From Bacteroidales bacterium (GTDB lineage Bacteria; Bacteroidota; Bacteroidia; Bacteroidales; UBA1402), in NCBI GenBank assembly GCA_021373135.1, contig JAJFTH010000004.1, positions 182,212 through 246,211 on the forward strand: a stretch of 64,000 nt of DNA, in the 5' to 3' direction. Each line of letters opens with the position of its first letter. The stretch's first letter is position 1. A model generated the notes under the pieces. That model was given only the letters and a program-made list of their open reading frames with translations. It was not told the DNA's origin and did not search any database. The position numbers and the translations under genes are program-made. Shown here one piece after another: positions 38,095-45,379 of this stretch.

Positions 38095-38475
38095 AGTGTC
38101 CGGTTTAGGACTTTTACAAACTCCTGAAACCCCTATCAACAAAAGCTTTCAGATACGTTCTTTTATTTTTCGATTTGAAATTACTTGGAGTCCCCCTATA
38201 TTTACTAAAATTTAGTAATTCATGAATACAGGGAAAACCATTTTCGCGCAACTAATGTCATTCTTACCTACTACTTACGAATTCAACAAGTGTGTTGAAA
38301 AGTACAAGGATTAGAGCCGCCGCACTACACTTTGATTACAGATTTTCAACTTGCCCTTGTTTGAAAAAGTGCCTATAAATGAACTATTTATAAATACAAA
38401 TTACAATTTAACCAGTACGGACATTTCTAACCAATTCTAACCAATTTAATATCTGGGAGTTTTAACCGGACACTA
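38095..38475 (+). mobile_element. IS4-family-like element, internally deleted (MITE-like)
   Basis: 381 bp between inverted ends AGTGTCCGGTTT (38095-38106) and TAACCGGACACT (38464-38475). Inside, an ATG at 38222 encodes MNTGKTIFAQLMSFLP, YEFNKCVEKYKD and then a stop (38312-38314); this is the N-terminus of IS4-family transposases with a DUF4372 domain. The later LPLFEKVPINELF resembles the same enzyme's C-terminal end. The catalytic middle is gone. A degenerate copy of the right end lies inverted at 15246-15310. Confidence 0.78.
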
Positions 38476-38483
38476 TTGGGCTG

Positions 38484-38566
38484 AGATAATTTTATATAAT
38501 ATCTTGATTCTGTTCTCCCAACTGTGAGTAACTGCTAACTTTATTCTTTAAATTTTTAAGTCTGGC
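38484..38566 (-). pseudogene. 3'-end fragment of a glycosyltransferase gene
   Basis: The minus strand reads PDLKI*RIKLAVTHSWENRI and KILYKIIS, nearly the same as the last 27 codons of the GT4 at 24955-26148 (PDLKIQRIEFAQTHSWENRV, KILYKIIF), with equal length, one CAA-to-TAA stop and several substitutions. It begins nine bases after the IS4-like element and ends 32 bases before the tRNA. The rest of the gene is absent. Confidence 0.75.
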
Positions 38567-38598
38567 GTGCCCTAAGCAGATTTTTTTCCTTCTTTTGA

Positions 38599-38670
<72 letters not shown>

Positions 38671-38732
38671 AAGGACTTATTGCGGGCGCAAAATTACTCA
38701 GATTTTTCTAAAATCAAAACCTTTTGGATAGA

Positions 38733-39191
38733 TTAAATATCAGACATCAATTGTTTAAGAAAGCCGTCAAGCTCTTCGTCAAGATGCTTGAGGAAATCAT
38801 CGTCAAGAAGAACTTGTTCATCATCAATCAATAACAGTTCAGCAAGAGTTTCCATATCTTCGTCAACCATCAAAACCGAGAAAGGCTTCATGATGTTGAT
38901 ATGATTGAAGCCGCCTTCCTCTTTTACATGATGGACAATTTCTTTCAGGATTGATTCACATTCTTGTAATGCAACATCAGAATCTAATGTGTCACACTGT
39001 TCTTCCCATACAGATACAGGAGCTTTCACCAATAGATGATCTTCATCATCGAAGATCGAAAAATCTCCGGCATCCGGATTTGGCAATAAGTATAAGTCCA
39101 CAATGGAGGCCGAATCTTCATTCTCCTGTAATTGCTCCAGAGCTTTACGAAAAGCACGGTCCAGTATATGGTACAAAGCATCCCTTTTCAT
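38733..39191 (-). CDS. Conserved acidic hypothetical protein
   Basis: 152 residues, strongly acidic, with Asp/Glu clusters toward the C-terminus (VDEDMETLAELLLIDDEQVLLDDDFLKHLDEELDGF). Mostly helical with a short beta-rich middle (VDLYLLPN, FSIFDDEDHLLVKAP). No signal peptide, membrane helix or recognised catalytic motif. It resembles uncharacterised cytoplasmic proteins found next to housekeeping genes in Bacteroidales. A -7-like TACTTTTG lies about 95 bp upstream on its strand. Function unknown. Confidence 0.7.
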   Translation of the reverse strand: MKRDALYHILDRAFRKALEQLQENEDSASIVDLYLLPNPDAGDFSIFDDEDHLLVKAPVSVWEEQCDTLDSDVALQECESILKEIVHHVKEEGGFNHINIMKPFSVLMVDEDMETLAELLLIDDEQVLLDDDFLKHLDEELDGFLKQLMSDI

Positions 39192-39284
39192 TCGAATAAA
39201 TTTATTATTTCATGATGATTGTATAGGAACAACAGTTCGACCTTACATAAAGCATAACTGTTCACTTGTTCGGGGTTCCGGCCT

Positions 39285-39292
39285 CAAAAGTA
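39285..39292 (-). promoter_or_regulatory. -7 box for the acidic hypothetical gene
   Basis: The minus strand reads TACTTTTG, matching TAnnTTTG, about 95 bp before the ATG at 39191. No -33 element at normal spacing. Confidence 0.33.
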
Positions 39293-39351
39293 CAAAAAAA
39301 ATGTATATTTCATGAATTTTATTTGAACATCAACTTGATGTGACAGTTCAT

Positions 39352-40410
39352 TCATTTGTCGTTAAAATATATTTTCAACTTTTTAAGGTCAAAGGCACGA
39401 ACCCGAAGTGCCTCTTTATAATTGACGAACAACCATTTGTCATAAATGGTAGCACCAAACAAAAAATCATTCATGGCTTTTTCTGCTTGATCAGCCCAAA
39501 CCAAAGCTTCTTCCGGATCACCGGAATACTCATGGTAAAGCATCATATTCAAGGCAGCCCGATAAACACTGCGTCCAAAGCCTTTTTTGAATTCATCCTG
39601 CCAGAGGGTTGCCGCACCTTCCCAGTCACCCTGTCGCACACAATCCACCGCATATTTCATACGGAAACTCCCGAAACTGTAATAAAAACGTTCCAGAGAT
39701 TTCCAATATGGACCGAAAAACTGGTGCACATGTTCTCCCACATAATTTCCAATTTCAGGAAGTGTTTCTTCGAACGAAGGCAATTTTTTGATTGAAGATA
39801 TCAGATCACCCGAGAAATTTTCCCAGTACAAACTATCATTATGCTGGAATTGTGTAAGCAAAGAGTCTCCGCGGACATCATAAGCCCTCCACACCGTATT
39901 CACTATAACATCTCTTGTGACCCGGTAAGAATAATCATCAGGTTGCACATTCATTTTGGAATAAACGACCAAACGATCCAGACTGACCAATATATCGGCA
40001 TGACTTGAATCACTTAGTGATTTCACCTGCAAAGGTGTCAGTGTTCTTGAAAGTAAGAAATCACCCACCTTATTTTTGTGGAAATCATATTCCTTTTTCT
40101 TGCAAAGGCTTATTTGCTGATAAGCTCCCTCCTTTCGAAGGTTGTCTGAAACAGATTGCAAAACATAATCCGGCAATTGATCCGTATGAAAATCCGAATC
40201 TTCTTTATATCCGGGAGCTTCCAAAAAGGTATGTCCATACTGTGAAGGTTGGATGGCTGCATTATCGACGAGCAGCATCGAACTTTTGGATGATGGAGTC
40301 ACGAAAATCCCCGGACAAAGCACGTCCATGTGATAAACCAAGATACTGTTACATGAAGAGAACACAACAGTCAAGCCTATATAAACAAGCAAATTTCGGA
40401 GCTTAATCAT
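39352..40410 (-). CDS. DUF6340-like lipoprotein with TPR-like C-terminus
   Basis: 352 residues from ATG at 40410, which has a good upstream AGGAAAAAG; a longer frame from 40461 lacks this and would disrupt the signal peptide. Lipobox near VVFSSC (Cys about 21). The middle shows SHADILVSLDRLVVYSKM and a following beta-rich segment of the DUF6340 type; the C-terminal 110 residues are TPR-like (DWEGAATLWQDEFK, YSGDPEEALVWADQA). Probably anchored in the outer membrane facing the periplasm; function unknown. Divergent from rpsA. Confidence 0.78.
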   Translation of the reverse strand: MIKLRNLLVYIGLTVVFSSCNSILVYHMDVLCPGIFVTPSSKSSMLLVDNAAIQPSQYGHTFLEAPGYKEDSDFHTDQLPDYVLQSVSDNLRKEGAYQQISLCKKKEYDFHKNKVGDFLLSRTLTPLQVKSLSDSSHADILVSLDRLVVYSKMNVQPDDYSYRVTRDVIVNTVWRAYDVRGDSLLTQFQHNDSLYWENFSGDLISSIKKLPSFEETLPEIGNYVGEHVHQFFGPYWKSLERFYYSFGSFRMKYAVDCVRQGDWEGAATLWQDEFKKGFGRSVYRAALNMMLYHEYSGDPEEALVWADQAEKAMNDFLFGATIYDKWLFVNYKEALRVRAFDLKKLKIYFNDK

Positions 40411-40431
40411 TCTTTTTCCTTTTTTATTAAA

Positions 40432-40439
40432 CAAAGTTA
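40432..40439 (-). promoter_or_regulatory. -7 box for the DUF6340-like gene
   Basis: The minus strand reads TAACTTTG, an exact TAnnTTTG match 21 bp before the ATG at 40410. Its closeness to that ATG supports the shorter start over 40461, which would lie upstream of the promoter. Confidence 0.45.
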
Positions 40440-40460
40440 GATGTATTTTGTAAATATTCA

Positions 40461-40493
40461 TTGCTTTTTAATGAGTATTTTTTTCTATCTTTG
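40461..40493 (+). promoter_or_regulatory. Probable rpsA promoter
   Basis: TATCTTTG at 40486-40493 is an exact -7 match; a partial -33 (TTG at 40461-40463) lies 22 bp upstream. The ATG at 40552 leaves a leader of about 50 bases. Confidence 0.5.
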
Positions 40494-40551
40494 TCGCCGA
40501 TTTTCAAATCAATATAATGTCTAACTCACTAATTGTTATCAAGTAACACAA

Positions 40552-42354
40552 ATGGAAGAAAAGAATCTTTTAGCCCCCGACCAGAATTTTGATTGGGATT
40601 CCTTTGAAAAAGGGGAAGTTTTTGGAGAAATGTCCAAAGAAGAATTGGAAAAAGCTTATGACAACACTTTAAACACCGTTAAGGATAAAGAAGTTGTTGA
40701 AGGAACAGTGATTTCAATGAACAAACGTGAAGTGGTGGTAAACATCGGCTTCAAATCAGACGGTATCGTTTCTATGAACGAATTTCGCTACAACCCCGAT
40801 TTAGCGATCGGCGACAAAGTTGAAGTTTACATTGAAAATCAAGAAGACAAAAAAGGACAGCTCATCCTTTCACATAAACAAGCTCGCGCAACCCGCAGCT
40901 GGGATCGTGTAAATGCAGCACTGGAAAACAGCGAAATCATCAAGGGTTTCGTAAAATGCCGTACCAAGGGTGGTATGATTGTCGATGTTTTTGGTATCGA
41001 AGCATTTCTTCCGGGTTCACAAATCGACGTTAAGCCTATCCGCGATTATGATGTATTCGTTGGAAAAACTATGGAATTCAAGGTTGTCAAGATCAATCAG
41101 GAATTCAAGAATGTTGTTGTTTCTCACAAAGCTCTTATCGAAGCTGAACTCGAACAACAGAAGAAAGAAATCATCGCAAAACTGGAAAAAGGTCAGGTAC
41201 TCGAAGGTACTGTCAAAAATATCACTTCTTACGGTGTATTCATCGACCTTGGCGGCGTAGATGGTTTGGTTCACATCACAGACCTGAGCTGGGGCCGCGT
41301 AAGCGATCCGAAGGAAGTCGTAGAATTGGATCAAAAGATCAACGTTGTTATTTTGGATTTCGACGACGAAAAGAAACGTATCGCCCTCGGTTTGAAACAA
41401 CTTACGCCTCACCCATGGGATGCTCTCAGCGCAGACCTGAATGTTGGTGACAAAGTAACCGGACGCGTTGTCGTTATGGCTGATTACGGAGCATTCATCG
41501 AAATCGCTCCGGGCGTAGAAGGTTTGATCCACGTTTCAGAAATGAGCTGGTCACAACACCTCCGCAGCGCACAAGACTTCATGAAAGTGGGTGACACGGT
41601 TGAAGCCGTTATCCTGACCCTCGACCGCGACGAACGCAAAATGTCTTTGGGTATCAAACAGCTCAAGGAAGATCCATGGGCTACCATCGAAACCAAATAC
41701 GCAGTTGGCAGCCGCCACACCGCAAAAGTTCGCAACTTCACCAACTTTGGGGTATTTGTTGAAATCGAAGAAGGCGTTGACGGCCTGATCCACATCAGTG
41801 ACCTAAGCTGGACCAAGAAAGTTAAACACCCAAGCGAATTCACCCAATTAGGTGCTCCTATCGAAGTTGTTGTTCTGGAGATCGATAAGGACAACCGCCG
41901 TTTGAGCCTTGGTCACAAACAATTGGAAGAAAACCCATGGGATGTTTTCGAAACAATCTTCACCGTTGACAGTGTTCACGAAGGAACCATCATCGAACTG
42001 ATGGATAAGGGTGCCGTTATCTCTTTGCCTTATGGTGTTGAGGGTTTTGCTACACCCAAACACTTGGTTAAAGAAGACGGAACCACTGCTCAGATTGACG
42101 AAAAGCTCGAATTCAAGGTCATTGAATTCAACAAGGACGCAAAACGCATCATTCTTTCTCACAGCCGCATTCATGAAGACGAAGCTAAAGTAGAAGCCCG
42201 TGCTTCCAAGAAAGCTGCCGGATCCAAAAAAGCAAAAAAAGCTGAAGAAGAAGAGGAAACTTCTGTTCAACAAAAAGTCGAAAAAACGACTTTAGGTGAC
42301 ATCGATGCCTTAGCTGCTTTGAAAGAACAACTTGATGCTAAAAACAACAAGTAA
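40552..42354 (+). CDS. rpsA: 30S ribosomal protein S1
   Basis: 600 residues with six S1 RNA-binding repeats. They are marked by recurring GxVxxxxxxGxFVxxxxxxxGLxHxSDLSW-type blocks, for instance GVFIDLGGVDGLVHITDLSW, GAFIEIAPGVEGLIHVSEMS and GVFVEIEEGVDGLIHISDLS, and the repeated KQLxxxPW linkers. The tail (about 545-600) is Lys/Glu-rich. S1 helps mRNA bind the 30S subunit, which matters in Bacteroidota where Shine-Dalgarno motifs are weak. Codon use is regular and GC is higher than in the island. An intrinsic terminator follows directly. Confidence 0.97.
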   Translation: MEEKNLLAPDQNFDWDSFEKGEVFGEMSKEELEKAYDNTLNTVKDKEVVEGTVISMNKREVVVNIGFKSDGIVSMNEFRYNPDLAIGDKVEVYIENQEDKKGQLILSHKQARATRSWDRVNAALENSEIIKGFVKCRTKGGMIVDVFGIEAFLPGSQIDVKPIRDYDVFVGKTMEFKVVKINQEFKNVVVSHKALIEAELEQQKKEIIAKLEKGQVLEGTVKNITSYGVFIDLGGVDGLVHITDLSWGRVSDPKEVVELDQKINVVILDFDDEKKRIALGLKQLTPHPWDALSADLNVGDKVTGRVVVMADYGAFIEIAPGVEGLIHVSEMSWSQHLRSAQDFMKVGDTVEAVILTLDRDERKMSLGIKQLKEDPWATIETKYAVGSRHTAKVRNFTNFGVFVEIEEGVDGLIHISDLSWTKKVKHPSEFTQLGAPIEVVVLEIDKDNRRLSLGHKQLEENPWDVFETIFTVDSVHEGTIIELMDKGAVISLPYGVEGFATPKHLVKEDGTTAQIDEKLEFKVIEFNKDAKRIILSHSRIHEDEAKVEARASKKAAGSKKAKKAEEEEETSVQQKVEKTTLGDIDALAALKEQLDAKNNK

Positions 42355-42377
42355 TCAATACTTCTCTATAGAAAGAA

Positions 42378-42409
42378 ACCGGATCCCCCCAAAAGGATCC
42401 GGTTTTTTT
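42378..42409 (+). terminator. Intrinsic terminator of rpsA
   Basis: Nine-base stem ACCGGATCC (42378-42386) / GGATCCGGT (42395-42403) with loop CCCCAAAA, followed by seven T's. Strong and correctly placed 24 bp after the stop. Confidence 0.9.
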
Positions 42410-42439
42410 GTTCCTATCCGCTTTAAAGTGGTATATTTG
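42407..42439 (+). promoter_or_regulatory. Promoter of the gldB-like gene
   Basis: TTTG at 42407-42410, 21 bp spacing, TATATTTG at 42432-42439: a full match to the Bacteroidota consensus. The -33 element is formed by the T-run of the rpsA terminator. The ATG lies 18 bp (42458) or 24 bp (42464) downstream. Confidence 0.65.
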
Positions 42440-42457
42440 TGTCTATAAATCCAACCT

Positions 42458-43426
42458 ATGGCCATGAAAAAAATTGTCTGTTTTTGCATGTTCATCACGC
42501 TACTCAGTTGTGGCGAAGGTCGTTTTAACGTACCGGGTAAGCCTACCCATCCCATTTCCATCAACCGCTTTGACCAAACGTTTTTCAAGACCGGAAACAG
42601 TCCTGACTCGGCTTTCTTAGAGCTTTATGCCAATCAGATTATGGAAGTCGGAGAACCCGGCAGTCCTATGTTCAGGCAATTTGACAGCATTTTCAGGCAT
42701 GACGGGCAAATGCGGAAAATTTATTCAGATTGTCAGAACGTCTTTAAAGATATTTCCCCCATCGAAAAAAAACTGACTTGGGCATTTTACCGGTTACATT
42801 ATTTTTTTCCGGACATACCTTATCCAAAAGTCTATATGCATCTTTCAGGATTTGGCCAATCCATCGTATCAGCACCAAACATTCTTTCAGCCGGAATTGA
42901 CAAATACCTTGGGCCAGACTACCCCATCTATCAGACTCTTTACTATCCTTTCCAGATTCAAAGGATGTACCCCGATAAGATTGTGTCCGATTACATGACA
43001 GGCTGGGTCCGTTCAGAATTCACCGAAGAGAGCCTGATGGATCAGCAAAGGCTGTTGGATTACATGATTTATGAAGGAAAAATCCTGTTTTTCGTAAAAG
43101 TCCTTTTACCGGACGAAACCATGGAAAATATCAGTGGATTCAACAAAAAGCAATTGGACTGGTGTACCAAAAATGAGAAAAACATCTGGGGTGCCATACT
43201 CCAACTGAAACATCTGTACAGTACGGACCCCTCGGTCATTTCGAAATATATCGGAGAAGGGCCAAACACCCCATTTTTCCCGGATAGTTCTCCGGGACGG
43301 GCTGCCATCTGGATAGGTTACAGAATGGTGGAAGCATATATGAACAAGGAGCAGGATAAAACCATACAAGGACTACTAAAGACAAAGGCTGAAGATATTC
43401 TGGCAGGATCGTCCTATCATCCGTAA
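42458..43426 (+). CDS. gldB: GldB-like lipoprotein
   Basis: 322 residues. Lipobox near TLLSC (Cys about 18-20), then the family's ISINRFDQTFF, TWAFYRLHYFFPDIPYPKVY, an ALGxDKYLGPDYPIYQ-like block (SAGIDKYLGPDYPIYQ) and LLDYMIYEGKILFFVKVLLP. These match gliding-motility GldB and its relatives, which occur across Bacteroidota, including non-gliding species where the role is unknown. ATG at 42458 or 42464 both give a lipoprotein signal. It is a lone gene between rpsA and a convergent LytTR gene. The gene symbol indicates family membership, not proven gliding function. Confidence 0.83.
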   Translation: MAMKKIVCFCMFITLLSCGEGRFNVPGKPTHPISINRFDQTFFKTGNSPDSAFLELYANQIMEVGEPGSPMFRQFDSIFRHDGQMRKIYSDCQNVFKDISPIEKKLTWAFYRLHYFFPDIPYPKVYMHLSGFGQSIVSAPNILSAGIDKYLGPDYPIYQTLYYPFQIQRMYPDKIVSDYMTGWVRSEFTEESLMDQQRLLDYMIYEGKILFFVKVLLPDETMENISGFNKKQLDWCTKNEKNIWGAILQLKHLYSTDPSVISKYIGEGPNTPFFPDSSPGRAAIWIGYRMVEAYMNKEQDKTIQGLLKTKAEDILAGSSYHP

Positions 43427-43505
43427 AAGCAGAAGATATTGTACGATTTTCGTATAGAAATGTCCTAACGGATAGTCCTATAAATTTTGCATTGTAAACT
43501 AATCT

Positions 43506-44366
43506 TCAGGATAAATGTAATTTTTCCTTCAGCAACTTGTAGCCTGAAATACTGGCTTTGAGTTTCTGACCGGTTTTGAGGATGACCATATAACGTTGTT
43601 TTTCGTACAACTCGATACGTGAAATAAAACCGGTGTTCACCATGCAGGAACGGTGAATCCGAAGAAAATTGTCAGGCAACTGTCCTTCCAGATGTTTCAT
43701 TGTCTCTTCTTTGATGAAGCGCGCAGCAGCGGTATATAATAGGACATAATCTCCTTCCGCCTGCAGATACAACAAGTCGGAAATCTGAATGATATTGATC
43801 TTTGAGCCGCATTTGACGGTGATTTTATCCGTCAAATCCATTCTGCCTGATTTTAAGGAAGTTTCAGGATTCGAGACGACCGCTTCCGAAATGGATTCAG
43901 ATTGATCTTCATCCAACCCGACTGCACTGGAAGATTCAACAGCATCCATCTCCGTCTGTTTTCCATCATACTGAATGATAATCATAAAAACCAGTATTCC
44001 TATCACAATCTTAAACGGTATGATTTCAGTCAACTGTTGAAATATTTCAGCAGAAAAGAATATATAAAACAACAGGTATTCGGTACCGGTCAAGACAAGC
44101 AACATCAGAGACAACAAAGCCAAATGATTGATAATACGCTTTAGCGGATTTGATCCGTTCAACCTTGTAAATTTGATGATATACCACAACATAATCGAAA
44201 TACCACAGATGAGCAGGCCGGATATGGCACCCTGAATACTCAGGATGTATGATTCCACGGATATCAGTCCAGTCAGGCAAAGCGGAACCAAAGCTCCGGC
44301 CATCATGAATATGCCGACAAAAGCCAACATCCGTGGTATCGTATAAAAGACTGGAGGTTTCATCAA
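43506..44366 (-). CDS. Membrane-anchored LytTR DNA-binding regulator
   Basis: 286 residues: four membrane helices (about 12-145), an acidic linker (155-180), then a LytTR domain (190-283) with ISDLLYLQAEGDYVLLYT, KHLEGQLPDNFLRIHRSC and VNTGFI, the standard blocks of this DNA-binding fold. No receiver domain, so the signal probably comes through the membrane part. Its upstream neighbour, three bases away, encodes a LiaF-like envelope protein; the two are probably co-transcribed, with envelope-stress sensing a reasonable guess. Confidence 0.88.
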   Translation of the reverse strand: MMKPPVFYTIPRMLAFVGIFMMAGALVPLCLTGLISVESYILSIQGAISGLLICGISIMLWYIIKFTRLNGSNPLKRIINHLALLSLMLLVLTGTEYLLFYIFFSAEIFQQLTEIIPFKIVIGILVFMIIIQYDGKQTEMDAVESSSAVGLDEDQSESISEAVVSNPETSLKSGRMDLTDKITVKCGSKINIIQISDLLYLQAEGDYVLLYTAAARFIKEETMKHLEGQLPDNFLRIHRSCMVNTGFISRIELYEKQRYMVILKTGQKLKASISGYKLLKEKLHLS

Positions 44367-44369
44367 CTT

Positions 44370-45140
44370 TTAGTCTCTGATTTCACATTCTCCAAAAGCA
44401 CATTTACCTTCAATAGTCAGTTTTTTCGGTTCATCTGGATAATAACTCTTGGTAAGCCGGTGATCAGAGAATGTACCGAATAAACCGTTTCCATGAATCT
44501 GCACGTTCCAGGTGTCAGGAACGATAATGGACACCGAACCGAAGGACAAATCAACGTAAAGTTTGGTATTGCCTTCCGGAAGCGTCGTCTTTCGCAGGTC
44601 CACGACCACTTCACCAAAGGAACATTTTACATTGCCCCCTTTGAAAACAGGGTCAAGCACAATGTTTTTTCGGCTGTCGAATGCGGAGTCCACATTCAAG
44701 AATCCATCTTCCGTTTCCCATTTGGAGGTATGGTTCAAATTCCATCCATGACAAATAAAAGAATGATGCTTGAAAAGGCTTTCAATAATGATTAATAGGC
44801 CTGCCACAATGAGTAATAACGGCCAGTAAACACTGGTGAAATTTTCAGGAATGCCCCATTCGGGATGGATGGGAGACATGTATGGCACCAGGAAAAATGC
44901 ACCCACAGCCAACAAGGTAAAAGAGGTGCTGAAACTTTTATGAAACAAGCAAAGAATACCTGCAAGGACCAGCCAAATCGGCCATGCGGTGAGCAACGAC
45001 TTGTACTCACTTGGAATAATACCTGTATTGATGCAAAGGAAAACAAGTCCTGCAAGAATCAAGGTTAGTGCCCATGCGAATCCATTTTTACGAGGTCTGG
45101 ACCTACGGCATTTGGTCGTAAAATCAAATTGGTTTTCCAT
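44370..45140 (-). CDS. LiaF-like membrane protein (cell-wall stress response family)
   Basis: 256 residues. Four N-terminal helices (about 20-135; GFAWALTLILAGLVFLCI, ITAWPIWLVLAGILCLF-like) match the LiaF transmembrane/DUF5668 region. The C-terminal half is a beta-helix-like cytoplasmic domain: FKGGNVKCSFGEVVVDLRKT, YVDLSFGSVSIIVPDTWNV and a closing EGKCAFGECEI. In Firmicutes LiaF restrains the LiaRS system; in Bacteroidota it is commonly next to LytTR genes, as here. First gene of a two-gene unit. Confidence 0.86.
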   Translation of the reverse strand: MENQFDFTTKCRRSRPRKNGFAWALTLILAGLVFLCINTGIIPSEYKSLLTAWPIWLVLAGILCLFHKSFSTSFTLLAVGAFFLVPYMSPIHPEWGIPENFTSVYWPLLLIVAGLLIIIESLFKHHSFICHGWNLNHTSKWETEDGFLNVDSAFDSRKNIVLDPVFKGGNVKCSFGEVVVDLRKTTLPEGNTKLYVDLSFGSVSIIVPDTWNVQIHGNGLFGTFSDHRLTKSYYPDEPKKLTIEGKCAFGECEIRD

Positions 45141-45379
45141 TGTTCTACAATTTTAATGAGGTAACATTTATAACAACTTTCACATATTGCCAACCGATAT
45201 ATTCATTGATGGCTGCTATCAGAAAAATTCTGATGAAGCAAAAGTATGCGGAATAAATCGTTGTAAAAAGTCAATATCGATGAAACCAAGGAAAAAATCC
45301 GATGAACAGCATCAAAAAATCGTTATTCATAACTATGAACTGTATAGTTTACTTCTATCTTTTGCAGAACCAGAAACCA

